A stretch of DNA of 11,553 nucleotides from Dehalococcoidia bacterium (lineage in GTDB: Bacteria > Chloroflexota > Dehalococcoidia > E44-bin15): positions 1 to 11,553 of the forward strand of contig JAUXBC010000019.1 in assembly GCA_030619615.1 (NCBI GenBank), in the 5' to 3' direction. Of the stretch, positions 1-5,890 are shown piece by piece (within the stretch, counting starts at the first letter, position 1; each line of letters opens with the position of its first letter). The position numbers were made by a program, and so were the translations under genes. The notes below the pieces were generated by a model. It worked only from the letters and a program-made list of their open reading frames with translations, searched no databases and was not told the DNA's origin.

Positions 1-48
1 TTGTAGGATGTGTGTTACGGTTCAGTCCGAGGTAATCTAATTTAATTT

Positions 49-54
49 GGAGGT
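49..54 (+). promoter_or_regulatory. Ribosome binding site of the TPP enzyme gene
   Basis: GGAGGT lies 7 nt before ATG 62. It decides the start, because the longer reading frame from TTG 47 would begin before the site. No convincing -35/-10 pair is visible in the 46 bases available upstream. Confidence 0.75.
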
Positions 55-61
55 AAAAGTC

Positions 62-2188
62 ATGCCAATGCCTGATAGCCCAACCCCAGGAATGGTTGCT
101 GACATGAAGGTGGTCGGGGGTAAAGAGCTAAAGCGGGTACCACCGGAGCGTTTCCGGGAGATAAGCGATGCCTGGCCTGATACAGTGGCGGGCTGCCTTA
201 TGGTAGCCAGGACCCTGGCAGAAGAGAAGCTTACTACAGGGTTCTCTGTCTTCGGCTGGGACTACATGTATATGTGGACCGTACTGGGCGAGATGGGCTT
301 CACCATGTATCACCACCGCCATGACCAGGCTCCTGCCTGGGGCGCTGGCGGCTATGCCATCGGGAGTTGCGGGCCGGGGTTCGCCATGGTCGACCGCCGC
401 CCCGGGATGGTCAATCTTGTTGGCGGCCTGGGCTGGGCCCACGGGGCGCGAGTGCCAATGGTTGTTATGTGCAGCAGCGCCCCACTCACCTGGATGGAGA
501 GGGGCGGAGCCCAGGAGTTCAATGTGGACCGGCTTCTGGGCAGCATGTGGGACGGCATTTGCAAGTGGTCGCACCGGGTGATCAACGTCCACGATATCGC
601 CTACTGGATAAGAAAGGCTCACCGGGAATGCAATCTGGACCCCCGGGGTCCCTGTGTAGTTCAGGTCCCGTCCGACATTCTCATCCAGAGGTACGACCAC
701 CGCCATGAGATCCAGCTATATGATTCTGCATACGGTCGCGGGACGAAACGCGCCCCTGATATCCAGGAGGGCGGGGGGAGGCTAGAGGATGTAGAGAAGG
801 CTGTGGACCTGCTCCTCAACGCCGAGAGGCCGATGATCTGCACCGGCTCTGCGATCTACTACTCGCAGGCCTGGGAAGAGCTCAAAGAATTTGTGGAGCT
901 GACCCAGATACCGGTGCACTGCCGCCGCCAGTCTCGGGGGTCTGTCCCCGAGAACCACCCGCTTCACTTCCACGGCGGTCCCCGCCCCGTGGTCTTTGCC
1001 GAGACCGATGCTGGTTTGATAATCGGTCTGGAGCTAAACTTCCTGGAAGGCTTCGGCCAGCCTCCGTTTTTCTCTGGCTCAGCCAAATTTGCCGTAGTCC
1101 AGGAGAACCCTTCTCTGCATTATTTGACCGGCTCCCCGGCCAATGTGGAGGTGGCCATTCTGGGCAACGTGAAGCAGGTGCTGCGACAGATGATCGAGAT
1201 AGCCAAGACCAAGGTCTCGCCGCAGAAGCTCGAGCGCCACGCGCCCTTCGTGAAGAAGATGCAGGAGATCAAGGAGGCTTACTTTAACACGAGGATAGTG
1301 GAGCGGGTTAGCCGCAATTATAATGTCAACCCCTGCCTTAACTGCTGCTCGCCCTGCTCCGCCCGCGATGAATATCTCAGGATCGGCGCCGTCGACTGGG
1401 AGGTGCTGGCTTTCGAGGCTATCCAGGAGATGCAGGGTGCTGACTCCAGGGCCTCCGTGATCATCGACTCCTTCTCCATGTCCGATGTCATGACCGACAA
1501 GTTCTTCGCCAACTTCCCCGGGACCACCTGTGACTGCGGCATCCATATGGGTGTGGGGCACTCCATGGGGATCGGCATCGGACTCCAGGTAGCCCGACCG
1601 GGAAGGGCGACCATGGGATTCGTTGGCGACTCCGGGTTCGGCATCGGCTGCATGGAGCTGGAGACCATGATGAGATACAAGCTCCCCCATATGACCATGC
1701 TGTGCAACAACAGTGCCTGGGGAGGGAGGAGCTGCGTGGAGAGCGGGTTCTACCTGCGCCCCTGGCTGGAGGTCTCCTGGCAGAACTGGCCCGGTTTCGT
1801 GGTGCGCTATGACGAGATGTTCAAGCCCCTGGGCATCCATACGGAGTTCATCACCGGGTCTGACCAGGTTCGCCCCGCGGTGCGCAGAGCCATGGAGTCA
1901 GGGAAACCAGCCCTGCTCCATGCCCTGGGCGACTGCTCGGCCACCCCTCCGCTGATCGTGGTTTTGGCACTATACCATGCCTGGTCCTGGGGCATGAAGC
2001 CCTCCGACTTCTCCCCCGGGGTACAAGCGGACTTTGCAGCAATGGGGGTGCCATTTACAGTGGCGACCCTGGGCTTTCTCAACGGCTACGGCATCTTTCC
2101 CGCGCTGGATGAGCTATGTGCACTAAGCGGTGCCGACAAGGGGCAGTGTGAGGATGTGCTGCGAGCCATGAACATGCTCTGGAAGTAG
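62..2188 (+). CDS. TPP-dependent enzyme, acetolactate synthase / 2-hydroxyacyl-CoA lyase-like
   Basis: A 708-residue cytosolic enzyme of the thiamine-diphosphate (TPP) superfamily that includes acetolactate synthase, oxalyl-CoA decarboxylase and 2-hydroxyacyl-CoA lyase. The N-terminal PYR domain (about 40-210) aligns with acetolactate synthase: HRHDQAPAWGAGGYA at 85-99 replaces the usual RHEQ-G-A-GYAR, and GAQEFN (149-154) matches the DAFQE region. A central domain spans about 240-380. The C-terminal PP domain carries the TPP/Mg motif as GDS (522-524) followed by NN (549-550). The catalytic Glu is Asp88 and GDG is GDS, both unusual. Residues 425-432 hold CxxCCxxC. The last ~85 residues extend beyond the normal end. 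Start: ATG 62 sits 7 nt after GGAGGT (49-54); an in-frame TTG at 47 overlaps that site and is unlikely. The superfamily is clear; the substrate is unknown. An acyl-CoA lyase role is inferred from the mutase and hydratase genes downstream. Confidence 0.85.
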   Translation: MPMPDSPTPGMVADMKVVGGKELKRVPPERFREISDAWPDTVAGCLMVARTLAEEKLTTGFSVFGWDYMYMWTVLGEMGFTMYHHRHDQAPAWGAGGYAIGSCGPGFAMVDRRPGMVNLVGGLGWAHGARVPMVVMCSSAPLTWMERGGAQEFNVDRLLGSMWDGICKWSHRVINVHDIAYWIRKAHRECNLDPRGPCVVQVPSDILIQRYDHRHEIQLYDSAYGRGTKRAPDIQEGGGRLEDVEKAVDLLLNAERPMICTGSAIYYSQAWEELKEFVELTQIPVHCRRQSRGSVPENHPLHFHGGPRPVVFAETDAGLIIGLELNFLEGFGQPPFFSGSAKFAVVQENPSLHYLTGSPANVEVAILGNVKQVLRQMIEIAKTKVSPQKLERHAPFVKKMQEIKEAYFNTRIVERVSRNYNVNPCLNCCSPCSARDEYLRIGAVDWEVLAFEAIQEMQGADSRASVIIDSFSMSDVMTDKFFANFPGTTCDCGIHMGVGHSMGIGIGLQVARPGRATMGFVGDSGFGIGCMELETMMRYKLPHMTMLCNNSAWGGRSCVESGFYLRPWLEVSWQNWPGFVVRYDEMFKPLGIHTEFITGSDQVRPAVRRAMESGKPALLHALGDCSATPPLIVVLALYHAWSWGMKPSDFSPGVQADFAAMGVPFTVATLGFLNGYGIFPALDELCALSGADKGQCEDVLRAMNMLWK

Positions 2189-2205
2189 GGCAGGTTAGAG
2201 ATTTG

Positions 2206-2252
2206 GACAGACAGGGGGAAAGTTTCCCTTTCCCCCTGTTTGTTGCTCTCCT
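2206..2252 (+). terminator. Rho-independent-type terminator after the TPP enzyme gene
   Basis: A perfect 12-bp stem (arms 2211-2222 and 2228-2239, ACAGGGGGAAAG with its complement) closes a 5-nt loop. It extends outward by a few pairs including G-U wobbles (2206-2210 with 2240-2244). A pyrimidine-rich, T-containing run follows rather than a pure T tract. It sits 18 nt after the TPP gene stop, so it probably separates that transcript from the downstream genes. Confidence 0.7.
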
Positions 2253-2303
2253 CTTTGGGGTGCCGGAATTCCAGGGGCAAGGTTCGTTGACAGGGAAAGG
2301 ACA

Positions 2304-2573
2304 ATGGCAAAATTCTACATGAACAACAAAGTGCGAGTGCTGAGGAAGAGGGCTTCCCCCAGCCATCCCGATGAGATTGGCTACATAGTCGAGGTTCTAC
2401 CCGCTGAGGGGCTTCTGGAAAGCGGGAAGAACCTGGGCTCTGCCCCTGAGATGTACAGGGTAATGACGTTGGAGAATTGCCCGCCGGGCTGCCCCAAAGA
2501 GGAGAATTACTGCGAGGAGGAGTTGGAGTTAGTATCCTGGGGGATATCTCTGGACATCTACCAATTCGCTTGA
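2304..2573 (+). CDS. Small unknown protein, possible SH3-like barrel
   Basis: An 89-residue soluble protein that I do not recognise. The N-terminal part (MNNKVRVLRKR, then GYIVEVLP at 26-33) alternates charged and hydrophobic residues like the short beta strands of an SH3-like or KOW-like barrel. The C-terminal half has three cysteines (C59, C63, C70) within an acidic stretch, ending in EEELELV. No signal peptide or membrane segment is visible. A short AAAGGA (about 2296-2301) lies very close to ATG 2304. It is followed 30 nt later by a second small cysteine-containing gene, and both precede the MaoC and mutase genes, so co-transcription is plausible. An accessory or metal-binding role would be speculation. 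Confidence 0.6.
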   Translation: MAKFYMNNKVRVLRKRASPSHPDEIGYIVEVLPAEGLLESGKNLGSAPEMYRVMTLENCPPGCPKEENYCEEELELVSWGISLDIYQFA

Positions 2574-2603
2574 AATTGAGCACTGCTTGAGGGAGGTATT
2601 GCC

Positions 2604-2945
2604 ATGCCGGGACGCTTTATAGATGCCACACCCTTTGCGGACTATGAGGACTATATGCGTTATGCCCCCAAGCCAGAGCCTGAGGCCGAGGTCAAGGAAA
2701 AAGGTTATCGTTGTCATCATTGCGGCGAAGAATTTGACCACGAGCCTGCGATGAGTTTTCAGTTACCCTTTTTCCCGAGTCTAGGCTGTCAGGGAGACGG
2801 TAATCCTGAGGCTGAGTGGGCTTATCTATGCAGTCAACGCTGCGCCTGGCTAAGCGGTATCCAGCGGCACAAGGATTTGGGCATGGGGGACGAGGAAGCC
2901 AGAAAACACCTGATTGAGGAGCATGCCCTGGCACCTCCCGAGTAG
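2604..2945 (+). CDS. Small cysteine-motif (zinc-ribbon-like) unknown protein
   Basis: A 113-residue soluble protein. It has CHHC at 37-40 (CxxC), C62, and CSQRC at 76-80 (CxxxC). Two such pairs about 35 residues apart suggest a single zinc- or iron-binding site of zinc-ribbon or MYM/FCS-like type. The N-terminus is acidic and tyrosine-rich (FADYEDYMRY at 11-20) and the C-terminus is helical and charged. A good GGGAGGT ribosome site lies a few bases before ATG 2604. It lies between the small gene at 2304 and the MaoC-type hydratase gene, in the same direction. The family is not recognised; the metal site is inferred from cysteine spacing. Confidence 0.65.
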   Translation: MPGRFIDATPFADYEDYMRYAPKPEPEAEVKEKGYRCHHCGEEFDHEPAMSFQLPFFPSLGCQGDGNPEAEWAYLCSQRCAWLSGIQRHKDLGMGDEEARKHLIEEHALAPPE

Positions 2946-3004
2946 ACCCCTCCCCAGGGTTTCGCCCGCTGAACTATATTGTAACCGCGTAAGGAGGCTT
3001 CACG

Positions 3005-3463
3005 ATGGCAGGTCCTTTTTGGGATGATTGGGAAGAGGAAGAGGAGCTAGACACGCCAGGAAGAACGGTCAGCGAGGCCGATGTATTCCTCTTCGCCGGC
3101 CTCACCGGAGACTATAACCGTATGCATACCGATGAGGAATTCGCCAAGAGCAAGGGTATCTTCGGGACAAGAGTCGCTCACGGGCTGCTCGGACTATCCC
3201 TGGGAATGGGGCTATTTCAGCGCTTGGGGTATATGGTCAATTTGCATAAAGGGGCTTACCTGGGCTTGCGTGTTGATTTCACGGCTCCTCTCTTCCTCGG
3301 AGATTCCATAGGTGCCAGGGTCAAGGTGCTCTCCAAGAGAGAAACCAAGCGACCGGACCGGGGAATTATCGTTTTTGGTCTGTCTGTGGTCAATCAGAGG
3401 GGCGAGGAGGTGTGCAAAGGGGAGCATACTATGCTCATAGAGAGGCGGGAAAGCCCTTCATAG
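3005..3463 (+). CDS. MaoC-like (R)-specific enoyl-CoA hydratase/dehydratase
   Basis: A 152-residue single hot-dog domain, the usual length for the MaoC/hydratase-2 family, which reversibly hydrates trans-2-enoyl-CoA to (R)-3-hydroxyacyl-CoA. The catalytic motif is clear: LTGDYNRMHTDEEFA at 33-47, with Asp36 and His41 in the expected D-x-N-x-x-H arrangement, followed by the VAHG turn at 57-60. The ordinary motif has Pro where Arg39 stands here. The N-terminus begins with an acidic stretch (DDWEEEEEL). AAGGAGG lies 7 nt before ATG 3005. Its position just before a B12-dependent acyl-CoA mutase suggests it supplies or removes the mutase's hydroxyacyl- or enoyl-CoA partner. Family call is firm; chain length and stereochemistry of the substrate are inferred. 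Confidence 0.88.
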   Translation: MAGPFWDDWEEEEELDTPGRTVSEADVFLFAGLTGDYNRMHTDEEFAKSKGIFGTRVAHGLLGLSLGMGLFQRLGYMVNLHKGAYLGLRVDFTAPLFLGDSIGARVKVLSKRETKRPDRGIIVFGLSVVNQRGEEVCKGEHTMLIERRESPS

Positions 3464-3510
3464 AAGGGTCTGGGGTGAGGTCTTAGAGCAACGGCAGAAT
3501 AATTCAGAGG

Positions 3511-3546
3511 GGGCGCTATCGCGGCTCAGGCGGGCGGTGCCCTTTT
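3511..3546 (+). terminator. Possible hairpin terminator or attenuator ahead of the mutase genes
   Basis: GGGCGC (3511-3516) can pair with GTGCCC (3537-3542, one G-U), closing a 20-nt GC-rich loop and followed by TTTT (3543-3546). It sits in the 97-bp gap between the MaoC-like gene and the mutase large subunit, just before that gene's ribosome site (GAGGAGGGG). It could be a weak terminator or attenuator. The loop is large and the T run short, so this is tentative. Confidence 0.35.
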
Positions 3547-3560
3547 GAGGAGGGGAAGAC

Positions 3561-5345
3561 ATGAGCCAGAAGAAGCAAACGAAAGAGATGTTGAAGAAAA
3601 CAACGAAAGAGATCTTGGCGCAAAAGGTGGAAAAGGAGGGACGCATCCCTCTTTATAACCCCGAGGCTCTGCAGAAGATAAGGGAAGAAATGGAGCAGTG
3701 GAAGAGCACGGTGGTTCGAGAGGAGGACAGAAATAACTGGTATGTGACCCCCTCCACCATCCTCGGGTCTCAAATCCCCCGGGGAATGCTTTATACCCCT
3801 CTGGACAACGCCGATCTGGATTATCTGCGGGACCTGGGTTTTTCCGGGAAGGAGCCTTACACCAGAGCCATCCACGCCAACCTATACCGGGGGCGGAGGT
3901 TCACTATCCGTCAGCTCGCGGGCTTCGGCGGGCCCGAGGATACCAACAAGAGGATAAGATTTCTTCTGGACCACGGCGCTACCGGGGTAAGCATCATCTT
4001 TGACCTGCCCACAATTCAGGAGTATGACTCCGACGACCCTATGTCCAAAGGGCAGGTGGGCATGTGTGGGGTCGCTATTGATTGTGTGGATGACATGGCA
4101 ACCCTCTTTGAAGAGGTTGCCCTTGACAAGGTAACGGTTTCGCTGGTTAGTCACTACCCCACCAACACGGCCATCCTCTTTCCCATGTACTTGGAGATGG
4201 CGTCGCGACGGGGCATTGACTGGAGTAAACTGACAGGTTCAGTGCAGAATGATCTGATCCTGGAATGCGTGGTTCGGAGTGCTGTTGAATATATCCCCCC
4301 AAGGGACTGCTTCAAGATCCAGTGTGACAACATGGAGTTTACCCGCAAGAATGTGCCGGGCTGGAATCTGGTTACCTTCAACGGCTACAATCTACGGGAG
4401 AATGGGACCTCAGCGATCACGGAGATGGCTGTTGCCACCGCCAATGCCATCGAGAGCCTGGACGAGATGGTGAGACGGGGTCACGATGTAGATTGGGTCG
4501 CCGAAAGAATAGCCTTCTTCTGGTCTCCATCCAACGACTTCTTTGAGGAGGCGGCCCGAATAAGGGCCATGAGAAGGTTGTGGTATCAGATAATGAAGCA
4601 TAGATTTGATGCTAAGAACCCGAGAGCCCTGTGGATGAGGTGCCATGTGCAGACCTCGGGGATATCTTTGTTCAGAGAAGAACCTTACAATAATATTGTG
4701 AGGGCCGCCTACCAGGGCCTGGCGTCGGTGCTGGGTGGGGCTCAGTCCGTGCACATAGATTCCTATGATGAGGCCTATTCGGTTCCCACGGAGGAAGCCG
4801 CTTTGGTATCCCTGCGAACTCAGCAAATCATCCAGGCCGAGACCGCGGTTACTGAAGTGGTCGACCCCCTGGGGGGCTCTTTCTACGTCGAAGCCCTTAC
4901 CGATGAGATAGAGAAAAGAATCCTTGACGAAGTGACCGAGATCGAGGAGATGGGCGGTATGGTTTCAGCGGTGGAGAAGGGATGGTTGCACAAGAAAGTG
5001 GCCAAGTACGCCATTGAAGAACAGAAATCGATCGAAGAGGGCAAGATAACCATAGTGGGCCACAATTATCTTAGAGCCTCTGACCTGGAGCTGCCTGAGA
5101 TCAACGTCTTCCGCTATCCCGAGGGGGTGGAGGAAAGGCAGCAAGAAAAGCTGAGAAAACTAAGACAAAAAAGGGATAGCCGGAGGGTAGAGGGCTGTTT
5201 GAGCCAGCTAAGGGAAGCTTGCCAGAAAGGGGAGAACATTGTGCCCTACTGCCTTGAGGCGGCTAAGGCCGATGCCACCGAGGGGGAGCTGTTCCAGGTA
5301 TTCAAGGAAGCCTTCGGGCTATGGAAACCACCTATATACTGGTAG
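3561..5345 (+). CDS. B12-dependent acyl-CoA mutase large (catalytic) subunit, methylmalonyl-CoA mutase family
   Basis: A 594-residue substrate-binding TIM-barrel subunit of a split mutase, of the same architecture as IcmA or HcmA, with no B12 domain of its own. Family landmarks are FTIRQ (114-118), FDLPT..YDSDDP (147-160), VQND (228-231), the HxQTSG block (362-367) and the DPLGGSFYVE block (435-444). Specificity positions are unusual. The residue after TIRQ, Tyr in methylmalonyl-, Phe in isobutyryl- and Ile in 2-hydroxyisobutyryl-CoA mutase, is Leu119. The position of the 2-hydroxyisobutyryl-type Asp is Ile146. The normally invariant active-site His of the GYHMQEAG block is Asn277 (GYNLRENG). 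Arg239 aligns with the carboxylate-binding Arg of methylmalonyl-CoA mutase. A strong GAGGAGGGG site precedes ATG 3561. The small subunit gene follows 21 nt downstream. No MeaB-type G-protein chaperone is visible. Family firm, substrate unknown. Confidence 0.9.
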   Translation: MSQKKQTKEMLKKTTKEILAQKVEKEGRIPLYNPEALQKIREEMEQWKSTVVREEDRNNWYVTPSTILGSQIPRGMLYTPLDNADLDYLRDLGFSGKEPYTRAIHANLYRGRRFTIRQLAGFGGPEDTNKRIRFLLDHGATGVSIIFDLPTIQEYDSDDPMSKGQVGMCGVAIDCVDDMATLFEEVALDKVTVSLVSHYPTNTAILFPMYLEMASRRGIDWSKLTGSVQNDLILECVVRSAVEYIPPRDCFKIQCDNMEFTRKNVPGWNLVTFNGYNLRENGTSAITEMAVATANAIESLDEMVRRGHDVDWVAERIAFFWSPSNDFFEEAARIRAMRRLWYQIMKHRFDAKNPRALWMRCHVQTSGISLFREEPYNNIVRAAYQGLASVLGGAQSVHIDSYDEAYSVPTEEAALVSLRTQQIIQAETAVTEVVDPLGGSFYVEALTDEIEKRILDEVTEIEEMGGMVSAVEKGWLHKKVAKYAIEEQKSIEEGKITIVGHNYLRASDLELPEINVFRYPEGVEERQQEKLRKLRQKRDSRRVEGCLSQLREACQKGENIVPYCLEAAKADATEGELFQVFKEAFGLWKPPIYW

Positions 5346-5366
5346 AATCATGGGGGTGGCTATACT

Positions 5367-5783
5367 ATGACAGGCGCAGAGAAGAAAATCAAGGTACTGC
5401 TGGCTAAATTGGGGTTGGAGGTTCACTGGAGAGGGGTTATCACCGTAGCTGGCATGCTAAGAGACGCCGGGATGGAAGTAATTTACGTGGGCAATGCTTT
5501 TCCCGAGCAAATAGTTAAGGCTGCTATTCAGGAGGATGTGGATGTTGTGGGGATAAGTACACTGGGAGGTAATCACCTAACTCAAGGGGGTGAACTCCTC
5601 GATATAGCCGCGCGAAGTGGAATAAAAGACTCCACTCTGTTTCTAATTGGAGGTGTTTTCCCACCTTACGATGAGCCCAGGCTGAGGGAGATCGGTTTCG
5701 ACGGTATATTTGCTCCGGGGGCCACAAGGGGAGAAATAGTTGGTTTCATAAAAGAAGCCATAGCTACCAGGGCAACTACCTAG
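5367..5783 (+). CDS. B12-binding small subunit of the acyl-CoA mutase
   Basis: A 138-residue Rossmann-like cobalamin-binding protein, the usual size of a separate mutase small subunit (IcmB/HcmB type). It should bind adenosylcobalamin base-off/His-on and dock on the large subunit encoded 21 nt upstream. Lys14 and the loop GLEVHWRG (16-23) correspond to KxGLDGHxRG, giving E18-x-H20-x-x-G23 in place of the canonical DxHxxG. The cobalt-ligand His20 is present. The SxL motif is STL (64-66) and the phosphate-side GG is at 95-96 (IGGVFPPYD). The stretch DAGMEVIYVG (33-42) is typical. The Asp-to-Glu change at the His partner is notable but may keep the hydrogen bond. The gene is followed directly by a T-rich hairpin. 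Confidence 0.9.
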   Translation: MTGAEKKIKVLLAKLGLEVHWRGVITVAGMLRDAGMEVIYVGNAFPEQIVKAAIQEDVDVVGISTLGGNHLTQGGELLDIAARSGIKDSTLFLIGGVFPPYDEPRLREIGFDGIFAPGATRGEIVGFIKEAIATRATT

Positions 5784-5807
5784 TTCCTCCCCAAGAACTA
5801 AGTTTTT
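5781..5807 (+). terminator. Probable weak terminator after the mutase operon
   Basis: TAGTTC (5781-5786, including the stop codon) pairs with GAACTA (5795-5800) around an 8-nt loop and is followed by AGTTTTT. The stem is short and AT-rich, but the T tract and position fit the end of the mutase transcript. The rest of the gap to 5890 holds no clear promoter. Confidence 0.45.
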
Positions 5808-5890
5808 CAGGGTAAAGGGGCTAGAAATAGGTCGCATTTATTTTATACCTCAAAAATGCCTCTCAGACATAAGAGCTTGGATGTGGGAAA

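Noticed and set aside
47..61. TTG start giving five extra N-terminal residues for the TPP enzyme
   Set aside because: The ribosome site GGAGGT overlaps this codon and is correctly spaced for ATG 62.
1079..1840. A 253-residue open frame on the minus strand inside the TPP enzyme gene
   Set aside because: It is a shadow of a GC-rich gene: His/Gly/Leu-rich composition, no recognisable motif, no ribosome site, and the plus-strand frame has full family motifs.
2287..2292. TTGACA resembling a -35 promoter box
   Set aside because: It lies only 12 nt before the ATG at 2304, leaving no room for a -10 and transcript start for that gene.
2975..2980. TATATT resembling a -10 box upstream of the MaoC-like gene
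   Set aside because: No -35-like sequence at the proper distance; too weak to call a promoter.
3561..5783. Assignment of the mutase as 2-hydroxyisobutyryl-CoA mutase (HcmAB/RcmAB)
   Set aside because: The signature Ile and Asp positions read Leu119 and Ile146, so the neighbouring TPP gene alone is not enough to give that name.
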